A stretch of DNA of 64,000 nt from Chloroflexota bacterium (GTDB lineage: Bacteria > Chloroflexota > Anaerolineae > Anaerolineales > Anaerolineaceae), in the NCBI GenBank assembly GCA_029548365.1, contig JAKPNN010000003.1:1-64000 (forward strand). Direction: 5' to 3'. The notes beneath the pieces are model-generated. The model was not told the DNA's origin, did no database searches, and worked only from the letters and a program-made list of their open reading frames with translations. Both the position numbers and the translations under genes were made by a program. Shown here one piece after another: positions 1 to 9,225 of the stretch. Position 1 is the first letter of the stretch, and the number at the start of each line of letters is the position of its first letter.

Positions 1-18
1 AACAGGTCAGGAGTCACC

Positions 19-435
19 ATGTTGGAAAAAATCCAGAAGTCCGATGCGGAATGGCGAGCCCAGCTCACCCAGGAGCAGTACGCGGTAACGCGTCGCAAAG
101 GCACCGAACCGCCCTTTTGTGGCATATTTTACGATCATCAACAACAAGGAACCTACTCCTGCATGTGCTGCGGTTTGCCGTTGTTCTCGTCAGCCGCCAA
201 ATTCATCTCGAGTTCTGGCTGGCCGAGCTTTTTCTCCCCGATCAATGAAGATCACATTGCCTACCACGCGGATGACAGCCACGGCATGCACCGAACGGAG
301 ATCACCTGCGCCCGCTGTGATGCCCACCTGGGACATGTCTTCAACGATGGTCCCCAACCAACCGGCTTGCGCTACTGCCTGAATTCAGTCTCATTAACTT
401 TCCTACCCAAACAAGATCAGGAGGCAAGCGCATGA
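19..435 (+). CDS. msrB: Peptide-methionine (R)-S-oxide reductase MsrB
   Basis: Reduces the R epimer of methionine sulfoxide in oxidised proteins, in the cytoplasm. The 138-residue length fits a single-domain MsrB. Two Cys pairs of the structural zinc site are visible (CMCCG near residue 48 and CARC near residue 94), together with the family block HLGHVF. The catalytic Cys lies in RYCLNS near residue 123. The stop overlaps the start of msrA by 4 bp (ATGA), so the two are translationally coupled. A GGAGT Shine-Dalgarno lies upstream of the ATG. The identification is secure. Confidence 0.95.
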   Translation: MLEKIQKSDAEWRAQLTQEQYAVTRRKGTEPPFCGIFYDHQQQGTYSCMCCGLPLFSSAAKFISSSGWPSFFSPINEDHIAYHADDSHGMHRTEITCARCDAHLGHVFNDGPQPTGLRYCLNSVSLTFLPKQDQEASA

Positions 436-902
436 CAGAAAAAATAGCCGCCTTTGCTGCTGGATGCTTTTGGGGCGTTGAAGCCAGCTTTTCAAAAATT
501 GCCGGCGTTCTGGACACCGCCGTTGGTTATACGGGAGGCACCTTCCCGAACCCCAGCTATCAAATGGTCTGCACAGGCAACACCGGACATGCAGAAGCCG
601 TCCAGGTCACCTTTGACCCGCAGAAGATCACCTATACAGATTTGGTCAAAGCCTTTTTCGACCTGCACGATCCCACCACCCGAAACCGCCAGGGTCCGGA
701 TGTGGGGTCTCAATATCGCTCGGTCATCTTCTATCATGACCCGGAACAGCAGAGAATCGCTGAACAGGTCAAATCAGAGTTGGACGCAGCGGGAAAATAC
801 CGCTATTCCATCGTGACTCAAATTGTCCCGGCTGGCGTATTCTACAGGGCTGAAGAATATCACCAACAGTATTATGCCAAACACATCTTGAGGAGATGTT
901 AA
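432..902 (+). CDS. msrA: Peptide-methionine (S)-S-oxide reductase MsrA
   Basis: Reduces the S epimer of methionine sulfoxide and so complements MsrB encoded just before it. The catalytic motif GCFWGVE is at residues 11-17, and a conserved GHAEAVQV block follows. At 156 residues it is a compact MsrA. It ends in CC-less HILRRC, where the C-terminal Cys could serve as a resolving residue. The 4-bp overlap with msrB implies one mRNA. Both epimer-specific activities are therefore made together. The family call is certain; the role of the terminal Cys is inference. Confidence 0.95.
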   Translation: MTEKIAAFAAGCFWGVEASFSKIAGVLDTAVGYTGGTFPNPSYQMVCTGNTGHAEAVQVTFDPQKITYTDLVKAFFDLHDPTTRNRQGPDVGSQYRSVIFYHDPEQQRIAEQVKSELDAAGKYRYSIVTQIVPAGVFYRAEEYHQQYYAKHILRRC

Positions 903-976
903 ACTTTGATATTTTAAAACCTCAGATCATTAATCAAAATCGATTTGTTTTTTATGCCTGACAGATCCTGTTAAGG

Positions 977-988
977 TATAATTCTTGT
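977..988 (+). promoter_or_regulatory. Putative -10 box directly before the NYN gene (leaderless start)
   Basis: A perfect TATAAT (977-982) ends 6 bp before the ATG at 989, and no Shine-Dalgarno is present between them. No good -35 box is seen at the normal distance. If it is used, the transcript would begin at or next to the start codon. Confidence 0.45.
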
Positions 989-1753
989 ATGCCAAGAATT
1001 AAAAATCAACCCGAACAAGATAAAATTTTAGATATTGATCGCCGTGTCGCCATTCTCATCGATGGTGATAACGCGCAGGCTTCATTGATCGAACAAATGC
1101 TGGTCGAAGCCGGAAAATTCGGCAACGCGACCATTCGGCGCGTTTACGGTGATTGGACCACTCCCAATATGAACTCGTGGAAAGACACTTTAAACATCCA
1201 CGCCTTTCAACCCATCCAGCAATTCCGCTACAGTGTTGGCAAGAACGCCACCGACAGCGCCATGATCATTGACGCCATGGACATTCTGCACTCAGACCAG
1301 GTCGAAGGTTTTTGCCTGGTTTCCAGTGACAGCGATTACACCCGCCTGGCCACACGGATCCGCGAAAGCGGTTTGCTGGTGGTTGGCATCGGTAAAAAAA
1401 ATACGCCCCGAGCCTTTGTCAGCGCCTGTAATGTGTTTATTTACACTGAAAACCTCAAGCGGCAAAGCCAGAGCAATGGTAACAGCAGTCGCCGGAAAAC
1501 CAATCACCTCAGCGAACAGGAAAGAGAACTGGTCGAACTGGTCAGCCAGGCAATCGACATGGTCGGAACCGACGATGACGGCTGGACCCGTCTCTCAGAG
1601 GTCGGTACAGCCCTGCGTCGGATAGACCCCGGGTTCGACCCGCGTTCTTTTGGCTACCGCCAGCTCAGCCAGTTAGTTAAAGGCAGCAGCCGAGACTTTG
1701 ACATGCGCAAAGTGGCCAATGGCGCCATCATTGAATTACGCCTGAAAGACTGA
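989..1753 (+). CDS. NYN-domain (LabA-like) protein with C-terminal OST-HTH/LOTUS-type domain
   Basis: The N-terminal 160 residues form a NYN/PIN-like nuclease fold. The conserved acidic positions are in ILIDGDNAQ (residues 22-30) and SSDSDYTRLA (about 112-121), where NYN proteins bind metal. A polar linker precedes a C-terminal segment (about 175-254) resembling the OST-HTH/LOTUS domain that often follows NYN and is thought to bind RNA. The likely role is RNA processing or decay, but no substrate can be inferred. The ATG is preceded by TATAAT rather than a ribosome binding site, which suggests a leaderless message. Confidence 0.8.
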   Translation: MPRIKNQPEQDKILDIDRRVAILIDGDNAQASLIEQMLVEAGKFGNATIRRVYGDWTTPNMNSWKDTLNIHAFQPIQQFRYSVGKNATDSAMIIDAMDILHSDQVEGFCLVSSDSDYTRLATRIRESGLLVVGIGKKNTPRAFVSACNVFIYTENLKRQSQSNGNSSRRKTNHLSEQERELVELVSQAIDMVGTDDDGWTRLSEVGTALRRIDPGFDPRSFGYRQLSQLVKGSSRDFDMRKVANGAIIELRLKD

Positions 1754-1828
1754 AACCCATTAACATCACTGGGGCGCGCGAACACGTCCCAGTTTTATAA
1801 CTGAACACAACCAGGAAAAACCAGTCCA

Positions 1829-2446
1829 ATGACCCATCCCTTCAACCTGGATATCATCTTCCAAGCCATTATTTTTGCTACCCGCAAGCACAACGGGCAG
1901 GTTCGCAAAGGCGAGCTGGCTGCGCCGTATATCATCCATCCGCTGGCAGTTGCCCGGGAAATTTTTACCACCGGGCAGGTTGACGATCCCCAGGTTCTGG
2001 TCGCAGCCATTCTGCATGACACCATCGAAGACACGGATACGAAACCCGAAGAAATTTGCGCTCTTTTCGGTGAAGAAGTCTTGAATATTGTGCTCGAGGT
2101 TTCTGATGATAAATTACTGGATAAAATGTGCAGAAAACAACGCCAGGTGATCAATGCACCGCACCTGTCGTACCTGGCCAGGATTGTCAAACTGGCTGAT
2201 AAATTGGTCAATTGCCGCGACATCCTCTATTTTCCGCCCTACAAATGGCCCCTTACACGACGCCAGGAATATATCCAATGGTCGGCAGATGTGATCGCTC
2301 AAATTCGCGGCACCAATGCCAACCTTGAAACTGCTTTTGACGAATTATTAATCAAGGCACAGGCCAGGCTTGAATTCCACCTCGAGCCTTTTGAACTGGT
2401 GGACAACCGTCCCTGGGGGCCTGGCGCCACTGACAAGTGTGCATAG
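1829..2446 (+). CDS. HD-domain protein, RelA/SpoT hydrolase-like (small alarmone hydrolase type)
   Basis: A 205-residue stand-alone HD phosphohydrolase. Metal-binding motifs are visible as HP in the segment with IIHPLAVAREI, then HDTIEDTD (about residues 70-77) and a later KLADKLVNCRDI. These match the (p)ppGpp pyrophosphohydrolase domain of SpoT and of Mesh1-like small hydrolases. No synthetase, TGS or ACT domain is present. It may trim alarmones, but other nucleotides are possible. It stands 75 bp after the NYN gene, and the following DUF2804 gene starts 9 bp after its stop, so the latter two probably share a transcript. Confidence 0.75.
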   Translation: MTHPFNLDIIFQAIIFATRKHNGQVRKGELAAPYIIHPLAVAREIFTTGQVDDPQVLVAAILHDTIEDTDTKPEEICALFGEEVLNIVLEVSDDKLLDKMCRKQRQVINAPHLSYLARIVKLADKLVNCRDILYFPPYKWPLTRRQEYIQWSADVIAQIRGTNANLETAFDELLIKAQARLEFHLEPFELVDNRPWGPGATDKCA

Positions 2447-2455
2447 GAGGAGAAT

Positions 2456-3484
2456 ATGCCATCTGTATACCACGAACCCGAATTGACCCAACCCGTTCAA
2501 CTCTGCGATTCACGCGGCAATCTCAATCCCGACGCTATTGGATGGAGCCGCCACCCGCTGCACGACTGTAATTTGCGCGGGCACTGGCTGCGCAAAAAGC
2601 GCTGGAACTACTGGGCGATCACCAGCCCAACCCACTTTTTTTCCGTCACCCTGTCGAACATTGACTATATGGGCTTGCCCTTCGTTTACTTACTCGATTA
2701 TGAGACCGAAGCATTCTTCGAAAAGACGCTCCTCGTCCCCTTCAGCGCAGGGCTTCGCCTGCCGCCCGAGGCTGATGGCGATATCGTTTATAAGGGGAAA
2801 GCCATGCCCATATCCATGATCAAAACCGAGAGTGGCACCCGGTTGACCGTTGAATGCCCCGATTTTGGGGGAAAGCCGCTCCACGCAGATTTCATTGTGC
2901 ACCGGCCAGCAGGTCATGAGACTCTCAACGTGGTCATCCCCTGGTCTGAAAAACGCTTCCAGTTTACCAGCAAACAGAACACCCTCCCTACAGAAGGTAC
3001 CCTGCGCTGGGGAGACAATCTGGTGCAGTTTGACCTGGCGAACACCTTCGCCTGTCTGGATTTAGGGCGTGGCATATGGCCTTTTGAATCCTTCTGGAAT
3101 TGGTCCAGCTTCTCAACTCGCCTTCCGGATGGTCGTACCGTGGGCAGCAACCTGGGTGCTGGATGGACCGATGGCACCGGCATGAACGAGAATGGACTGT
3201 GCGTGGACGGCCGTCTAACTAAAATAAGCGAAGATGTCAAATTTGATTATGACCGCGAAAATTTCCTTGCCCCCTGGCATTTGCACACAACTGTCACGGA
3301 TCGGGTAGACCTGGTGTTCACTCCCTTTTATGATCGCCATGCAAAAACCGATGCCCTGCTGGTGCGCTCCGAAGTACACCAGATGATCGGTCACTTCAAA
3401 GGCACGCTAAAACCGGATGAAGGCGGTCCCATCCACATCGAAGATGCGGTCGGTTGGGCTGAGGATCATCATGCACGCTGGTAA
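2456..3484 (+). CDS. DUF2804 domain-containing protein
   Basis: A 342-residue soluble protein of the DUF2804 family, recognised by its length and by Trp-rich blocks such as GHWLRKKRWNYW (about residues 42-53) and the central WNWSSFSTRLPDGR segment. The biochemical role of the family is not established; it has a lipocalin-like, beta-rich character. No signal peptide or membrane segment is present. A clear AGGAGGAG precedes the ATG, and the start lies just after the HD-domain gene, so co-expression is likely. Confidence 0.7.
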   Translation: MPSVYHEPELTQPVQLCDSRGNLNPDAIGWSRHPLHDCNLRGHWLRKKRWNYWAITSPTHFFSVTLSNIDYMGLPFVYLLDYETEAFFEKTLLVPFSAGLRLPPEADGDIVYKGKAMPISMIKTESGTRLTVECPDFGGKPLHADFIVHRPAGHETLNVVIPWSEKRFQFTSKQNTLPTEGTLRWGDNLVQFDLANTFACLDLGRGIWPFESFWNWSSFSTRLPDGRTVGSNLGAGWTDGTGMNENGLCVDGRLTKISEDVKFDYDRENFLAPWHLHTTVTDRVDLVFTPFYDRHAKTDALLVRSEVHQMIGHFKGTLKPDEGGPIHIEDAVGWAEDHHARW

Positions 3485-3633
3485 GGCTGTTCTAAATGAC
3501 CGTTAATCACAACCATTTAAGGCCTGTTTCGAATTCAAAGTAGAAAATCCCGGGTTCTGTATTCTTTGAAAAGCAGTGTCCAACAGGTCATACCAAACCA
3601 GTAAAACGTTGTTCCTCTGATAACACGCGCTTC

Positions 3634-4293
3634 ATGGAAACGGACCACATCAACCAGTTACCCATCTTTGCTGGCCTGGCGCAAGAAACCCGGCTGGACC
3701 TTGCCCGGCGGTCGTATATCCGCGCGTTGCCTGCAGGTCACACACTGCTGCTTGAAGGGATGCCGGCTGAATCTGCCTATGTTCTCATCTCGGGCGAGGC
3801 CAGGGCGTTCCGCATGAACCGGGAAGGCCGGGTGCAGATCCTGGCGCGTTTCAAGCCTGGCGACCCTATCAACATCATTTCACTGTTGAATTCAGACAAG
3901 CGCAATCGAGCAACGATTGAAGCCCTGAGCCCGGTAACCGTCCTTGTGATCCGATCAGCAGATTTCGATGCTCTCATCGCCCGGTACCCGGATTTTTCCA
4001 ACATACTCTTGCATCACCTGGCTGATCGCCTGGCAAAGATCACCGATCTGGCGGCGGGGCTGTCGTTATTTGCGGTGCGGGCGCGCCTGGCGCGTTTCCT
4101 GATTGAACTGGCTGATCTCAGCCCGTCTTCATCAGGCTGGACTCAGGATGAAATTGCCGCCCACATCGGCACAGTACGAGATGTGGTCGGTCGCCTCCTG
4201 CGGGATTTTGAGGCTGGAGGCCTGATCCAGCGCCAACGCGGCCAGATCATCCTCTTAGACCGAGAAAAATTGATCCAGGCTGCCCGGGAATAA
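3634..4293 (+). CDS. Crp/Fnr-family transcriptional regulator
   Basis: A 219-residue regulator with an N-terminal cyclic-nucleotide-binding-type beta barrel (about residues 10-120), a dimerisation helix, and a C-terminal winged helix containing TQDEIAAHIGTVRDVVGRLL (about 165-185), the Crp HTH signature. It contains no cysteine, so it cannot carry an FNR-type iron-sulfur cluster. Its signal is unknown; a nucleotide or a heme ligand is possible. It sits 103 bp upstream of a ferredoxin and a hemerythrin/PAS protein. That arrangement suggests control of a redox or nitric-oxide response, which is inference from context. Confidence 0.85.
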   Translation: METDHINQLPIFAGLAQETRLDLARRSYIRALPAGHTLLLEGMPAESAYVLISGEARAFRMNREGRVQILARFKPGDPINIISLLNSDKRNRATIEALSPVTVLVIRSADFDALIARYPDFSNILLHHLADRLAKITDLAAGLSLFAVRARLARFLIELADLSPSSSGWTQDEIAAHIGTVRDVVGRLLRDFEAGGLIQRQRGQIILLDREKLIQAARE

Positions 4294-4396
4294 CAGCACC
4301 CATCCTGAACAACTTTGACGACTTCGATGTGACAAAAGTCTTATGGACCGGTCAGGGTCTTGGGTAAGATCAATCTACACACAATCAGGAATAACC

Positions 4397-4609
4397 ATGT
4401 CTGAACGAACCCTGCCGAGTATCAATCTTTCCCTGTGCACCCGCTGCAACCTGTGCGTTTCGCAGTGTCCTGAGCTGGCGCTGATCATGGCCAATGATGG
4501 CCCCACCTTTGTTGACCTGATCACATGTTCTTATTGCGGTGTGTGCGAAGAACTCTGTCCGACTGGCGCAATCCGGGCACCATCATCTGTCAACTGGAGT
4601 GTTAGCTGA
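4397..4609 (+). CDS. 2[4Fe-4S] ferredoxin-type protein
   Basis: A small electron carrier of 70 residues when started at the ATG at 4397, which begins MSERTLPS. An upstream in-frame ATG at 4343 would add 18 residues without ferredoxin character. Two Cys clusters, CTRCNLCVSQCP and CSYCGVCEELCP, each follow the CxxCxxCxxxCP pattern and would bind two [4Fe-4S] clusters. The gene lies between a Crp-type regulator and a hemerythrin/PAS protein and is probably part of that redox module. The partner enzyme is not visible. Confidence 0.85.
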   Translation: MSERTLPSINLSLCTRCNLCVSQCPELALIMANDGPTFVDLITCSYCGVCEELCPTGAIRAPSSVNWSVS

Positions 4610-4656
4610 AAGAAACACAAACAAACTAACCTGGAATCCATTAACCGGAGGAATCA

Positions 4657-5898
4657 ATGAGCAATCTTATCAATAATGCCGACCAACGCAAACAAGCCCT
4701 GAAAGAAGTTATCCAACGCCTGCATGACGGCGAAACCGTAGAAGAATTAAAGGGAAAGTTCGGTCATGTCATCAGCGGCGCCACCGCCAGCGAAATCGCA
4801 GAAGCCGAACGCGCTCTGATCAGCGAAGGCACATCGGTAGCTGACATCCAGCGCTTATGCGACCTGCATGTGGCTGTCTTCCAGGACGCCCTCGATCAGG
4901 AACCCACCCCAGAATCCCTGCCGGGGCATCCCGTGTACACCTTTCGCATGGAAAACGAGGTCATCCTGCGCTTACTGGAAACAATGGAAGAAACCCTCCA
5001 TAAATGGGAGGACGGCGATCAAAATGCTTTGACATCCTTAATCAAGCAGACTGAAAACCTGGGAGCGATTGAAAAACACTACTCCCGCAAGGAAAATATC
5101 CTCTTTCCTTACCTCGAAAAGAAGGGCTTTGAAGGCCCATCGACGGTGATGTGGGGCGTGGATAATGAAATTCGCGCTGAGATCAAAATATTCAAAGAAT
5201 CCATCCTCGACCCTGAACCGGATGTTATCGAAGCCACCAAGTATTTTGAGACCATGTCTGACAACATTGTCGAGATGGTTTACAAAGAAGAGAAAATTCT
5301 CTTCCCGGCGGCTCTTGATCGGCTTACCGAGCAGGAGTGGGCAGAAATCCGTGACCAGGAAGCTGAGATTGGCTTTGTTGATGTCGATGTCAGCGATGAA
5401 TGGCAGGCGCAAGCCGAAGCTGTTGTTGCAGAACCCGCAGCATCGCCCGCAACCGACCCATCCAATTTAGCACAAGAGTTGATCTCCCTGTCCACCGGTG
5501 CACTGACCCGTGAGCAGATCAACCTCCTGCTGACCCATCTCCCCCTGGACGTGACCCTGGTGGATGAACACGACCGCGTGCGCTATTTCTCTCAGGGTCG
5601 CGAGCGCATCTTCGACCGCTCACCCGCTATCATCGGACGCGAGGTCACCAAGTGTCACCCACCTCAAAGCGTGCACAAGGTCACCATTATCCTGGATGAT
5701 TTTCGCGCCGGAAAGCGAGATGTAGCCGAATTCTGGATCCCGATGGGCGGTCAATTCATTCACATCCGCTATTTCGCCCTGCGCGACGCCGAGGGTACCT
5801 ATAAAGGCACCATTGAAGTTTCTCAAAACGTGACCGATATCCGCAACCTCGAAGGCGAAAAACGCCTGCTGGATGATTCACCCAATTACGACAAATGA
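4657..5898 (+). CDS. DUF438 / hemerythrin HHE / PAS domain protein
   Basis: A 413-residue three-part sensor. Residues about 10-75 match DUF438. Residues about 95-235 form a hemerythrin-like four-helix bundle with His/Glu ligands in segments such as EKHYSRKENILFPYLE and YKEEKILFPA. A low-complexity Ala-rich linker follows, and residues about 285-405 form a PAS-like domain. Hemerythrin domains hold a di-iron site that reacts with O2, NO or peroxide. No output domain is present, so it may act on a partner. A GGAGG ribosome site precedes the ATG, and a strong terminator follows. Confidence 0.85.
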   Translation: MSNLINNADQRKQALKEVIQRLHDGETVEELKGKFGHVISGATASEIAEAERALISEGTSVADIQRLCDLHVAVFQDALDQEPTPESLPGHPVYTFRMENEVILRLLETMEETLHKWEDGDQNALTSLIKQTENLGAIEKHYSRKENILFPYLEKKGFEGPSTVMWGVDNEIRAEIKIFKESILDPEPDVIEATKYFETMSDNIVEMVYKEEKILFPAALDRLTEQEWAEIRDQEAEIGFVDVDVSDEWQAQAEAVVAEPAASPATDPSNLAQELISLSTGALTREQINLLLTHLPLDVTLVDEHDRVRYFSQGRERIFDRSPAIIGREVTKCHPPQSVHKVTIILDDFRAGKRDVAEFWIPMGGQFIHIRYFALRDAEGTYKGTIEVSQNVTDIRNLEGEKRLLDDSPNYDK

Positions 5899-5918
5899 TC
5901 TCTCCCTGGATTAAAACC

Positions 5919-5953
5919 AATCAGGCTGTCCATTTGGCAGCCTGATTTTTTTT
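5919..5953 (+). terminator. Rho-independent terminator after the hemerythrin/PAS gene
   Basis: A perfect 10-bp stem, AATCAGGCTG paired with CAGCCTGATT, with a 9-nt loop, runs directly into a T tract. It lies 21 bp after the stop codon at 5898 and separates this plus-strand block from the convergent mannosidase gene. Confidence 0.92.
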
Positions 5954-6081
5954 ATTCACGAGTGATACGTTAAAGGGCTTCACCTGTCAGCTGCAACCCG
6001 GCTCGATCTTTTAGCATAAGGATTACGTAGTGGAATTTTTAGAATCAGGTTAGATTATTTACCGGTCTTAATGGCATTGTT

Positions 6082-9000
6082 TCACATTTTTATCCGCAGA
6101 GTTTTAATCTCAAAGGGGCGGAATTCCAACGGCAAAACGCCATCAGAAAAATTCAGGCTCTCCAATTCTCTTTCCAGCATGTCTGTGCGGTAAGCCGCCT
6201 TCATCGGCAAGCTGGTGGTCAGCTTAACCCGGGTGCAGGTGCCCATCGCTTCATACAGCCGCAGCACGATCTCACCCAACGAGCCATCCTCTGCCGGCTT
6301 GACCGTCTCGAGGATGATATTCGTCTGGTCCAGGCTGAACAGTGACCGCGATCCTGCCTGTCCCGCAAACACCTGCGGCGGCACATTGAATTGGTATCCC
6401 TGCCGGATCAGATCAGAATTGACAAAGGCGCCCTCCCAAAAATAGAGCGCGTAGGTGAATTCCTGTCGACCTCGGTCGGCACTCATATCCGGTGCCAGTG
6501 AGGATTTCAACAGGGTGAGGTTGATGCTGTTATCCAGCACGTCCACGCCGTACTTACTGTCATTCAAGATTGCAAACCCGCGCCCGGCTTCAACTAGGGC
6601 TGTCCATTTATGGTTGCAGACTTCGAAACGGTCGCGATCCAACTCGCGTGAGCGGTGCGTTGGTCGCTTCAGGTGACCAAACTGGATCTCATGCAGTGCT
6701 TCATGGGCAAAATAATTCACCGGGAAATTCACCTTCAGCAGCTTGTGGCGTTCCTGCCAGTCGATCACCGTGTGAAAATCCACACGCCGGCTGTTCCGGC
6801 GCAGCACGATCGTCTGGGTCATGAGGGAGTGATTTAGTTTTCGCCTGACCACAAGGCTGGCAAACAGCGGACCTTCAGCGAAGATTTCAATGTCAGCCGG
6901 TTCACAGATTTCCACCGGAGTTTGCCGGTACATGGAGTCAAGATCCCAGGCGTCAAAAGCACTGGGGATATCCTGGTACATCACCAATTGATTGCAGATG
7001 CCTTCAGCCAGCTCGCAATCCTTCGCCTTATCATAAATGCTGGTAATTTCCCCGAATTCGTTGAACCCCACCCTGACCAGGTCATTTTCCAACAGATCAT
7101 GTCGCACTTTGAGCGTGTTTTCCGGAATGGATGGCTTCCCGGATGCGAAGCTTTCCCAGCCGCACGCGGGCAGGTTGACTTCTGCAAACGACTTTCCGTT
7201 TGTAGTTTGCAGGGCCATTGATGCGCCATCTCCCGCTTCCAGGCCAGCAACGTCACCAGGGATCTCAACCAGTTCTGTTCGCGGCCACGAGAGGCTGTTA
7301 AACACGCTGATTCCGCCCTGTGATCTCACCAGCGCCTGCCCGATATTTTGCAGCGCATCTTTTGACCAATTAACCACATCCGACAATTGTGCTTCTGCCT
7401 CGTCGTGGACTCTTGCAATCGATGACCCGGGCAAAATATCATGGAACTGGTTCAGCAGCACCGTTTTCCAAGCCGCGTCCCAGGCTTGATAGGGGAATTC
7501 ATAGTCGGTCAGCGCTGTGGCAGCTGCTCCCCACAGCTCCACCTCTCGCAGAGCAAGCTCGCTGAGGCGGTTCAACGCCTTGGTACGCGCCTGTGACGTG
7601 TAGGTACCGCGATGAACCTGGAAGTACAGCTCGCCCACATACCGATCCTCGGGCCACCCGGCCTCATCCTGTACCCTGAAGAACGTCATCGGGTCTTCAA
7701 TCCGAAATTTTGGCGCGCCTTCCAGGTCCTTCAACCGCCGGGCATATTCCAGGTGTTCCCGGGTGGGGCCGCCCCCGCCATCTCCATACCCAAAGGGAAA
7801 CAGGCGGGTTGAGAAGCCCTCTTTTTGCACGCGTTCGTTCCAGCGTTGGATCACCGTCCTTGGCCTGACCTCACTGGTATAATCGTTGTGAAAATGTGCT
7901 TTGACCTGGGAGCCGTCGATGCCCTCCCAGATGAAAGTATTGTAAGGGAAAGCTTCCCCGCCATGGTAAGCCCAAAAGATCTTCTGCGTGGAAAAATACG
8001 ACACGCCACAGCCCCGCATAATCTGCGGCAGCGCGCCTGAATAGCCAAAAACATCCGGCAGCCATAACAGTTCGCAGTCCACACCGAATTCATCCCTGAA
8101 AAAGCGCTTTCCGTGTACCAGTTGTCGGATCAGGCTCTCACCGCTGGATAAATTCGTGTCCGGTTCAACCCAGGCCGCCCCGTCGGGGATCCACTGGCCG
8201 CGTTTGGCTGCCTCCTGGATCTTCTCGTAGAGCTCCGGGTACTTCTGTTTGACCATAACATACAGTTGCGGCTGGCTTTGGAAAAAACGATATTCCGGGT
8301 AACGCTCCATCAACCTGAGCTGGGTGCTGAAGGTGCGCGCACATTTTCGCTCTGTTTCTGCCAGGGGCCACAACCAGGCCACGTCGATATGGGCATTGCC
8401 AAAACCAAACATCTCCGGGGTTGTCGTGCCATTTTTCTTTTCCAGCAGGGGCTTAAGCCGTTCCCGCGCGGTCTGCAAGCTGGTCAGCATAGCTTGATTC
8501 GGCGCTTCAAAATCAGCGATGAGCGTGAAATCTTTTAACCCTTCGTCGATCTCCATCACGCGCAAGGATTCCGGGTCAATGTTCTCACGCAATTCCCACA
8601 GTGTTTCAACGTCAACCGCCAGTTGGAAGGCGACTTCCTGCCAGACACCAAAAGAACTGCGCCCAAGAACGCATTGCCGATCAGGCGGTTCGGGAACCGT
8701 CTCCCGCTCCGGGGGCGTGGGCCCGCTGCGCCACTCCTGCGGACCGTGCCCGGCATAGGCTTCCAGCACAACATCATAAGACCTGCCTGCCTGTGCCACA
8801 TCACTGATCGGGATGAACTGGTGTTCTTTGTCAATCGCTCCCGCGTGGGCGCCGTCGATGAACACGGCTGCCTCTCCTCCCACATCCAGCATAACCGTAA
8901 CCATCTGGCCGTCTGCTGCCTGCGGCAGGGTGAACCCACCCCTGAACCAGCCATACTCCCATTTCGCTCCCCAACGTTCACCGGGCGCGATTGCCGAAAA

Positions 9001-9150
9001 GCTCAATCCTGACTGCGCATCAGCCAGGCGGTATTGATCCTTTGTAAAGCTTGCTTCAAACGAAATTTCGCCCAATGGCAGGTAGAAATGTTTTAGCAGT
9101 TCTTCCCTCCAGGCTATGATCCGGTGTCGCCATTCTAAAGTTAGACTCAT
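6082..9150 (-). CDS. Alpha-mannosidase, glycoside hydrolase family 38
   Basis: A 1022-residue GH38 retaining alpha-mannosidase. Zinc ligands are in HIDVAWLWP (about residues 254-262). The nucleophile Asp is in LLWLPDVFGYSG, and a further zinc-site His is in NQFHDILPGS. N-terminal and C-terminal beta domains flank the catalytic barrel, as usual in the family. There is no signal peptide, so it should act in the cytoplasm on imported or internal mannosides. It faces the upstream plus-strand genes tail to tail. It starts 69 bp downstream of the end of the PFK-like gene on the same strand, so the two could be co-transcribed. Confidence 0.95.
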   Translation of the reverse strand: MSLTLEWRHRIIAWREELLKHFYLPLGEISFEASFTKDQYRLADAQSGLSFSAIAPGERWGAKWEYGWFRGGFTLPQAADGQMVTVMLDVGGEAAVFIDGAHAGAIDKEHQFIPISDVAQAGRSYDVVLEAYAGHGPQEWRSGPTPPERETVPEPPDRQCVLGRSSFGVWQEVAFQLAVDVETLWELRENIDPESLRVMEIDEGLKDFTLIADFEAPNQAMLTSLQTARERLKPLLEKKNGTTTPEMFGFGNAHIDVAWLWPLAETERKCARTFSTQLRLMERYPEYRFFQSQPQLYVMVKQKYPELYEKIQEAAKRGQWIPDGAAWVEPDTNLSSGESLIRQLVHGKRFFRDEFGVDCELLWLPDVFGYSGALPQIMRGCGVSYFSTQKIFWAYHGGEAFPYNTFIWEGIDGSQVKAHFHNDYTSEVRPRTVIQRWNERVQKEGFSTRLFPFGYGDGGGGPTREHLEYARRLKDLEGAPKFRIEDPMTFFRVQDEAGWPEDRYVGELYFQVHRGTYTSQARTKALNRLSELALREVELWGAAATALTDYEFPYQAWDAAWKTVLLNQFHDILPGSSIARVHDEAEAQLSDVVNWSKDALQNIGQALVRSQGGISVFNSLSWPRTELVEIPGDVAGLEAGDGASMALQTTNGKSFAEVNLPACGWESFASGKPSIPENTLKVRHDLLENDLVRVGFNEFGEITSIYDKAKDCELAEGICNQLVMYQDIPSAFDAWDLDSMYRQTPVEICEPADIEIFAEGPLFASLVVRRKLNHSLMTQTIVLRRNSRRVDFHTVIDWQERHKLLKVNFPVNYFAHEALHEIQFGHLKRPTHRSRELDRDRFEVCNHKWTALVEAGRGFAILNDSKYGVDVLDNSINLTLLKSSLAPDMSADRGRQEFTYALYFWEGAFVNSDLIRQGYQFNVPPQVFAGQAGSRSLFSLDQTNIILETVKPAEDGSLGEIVLRLYEAMGTCTRVKLTTSLPMKAAYRTDMLERELESLNFSDGVLPLEFRPFEIKTLRIKM

Positions 9151-9225
9151 CGGTATCCTCTCTTAACACCAAACTTTTTCGTTGTATTTACAATCCTTTT
9201 TTCGCATTCCGTACGGCTGATGCGC

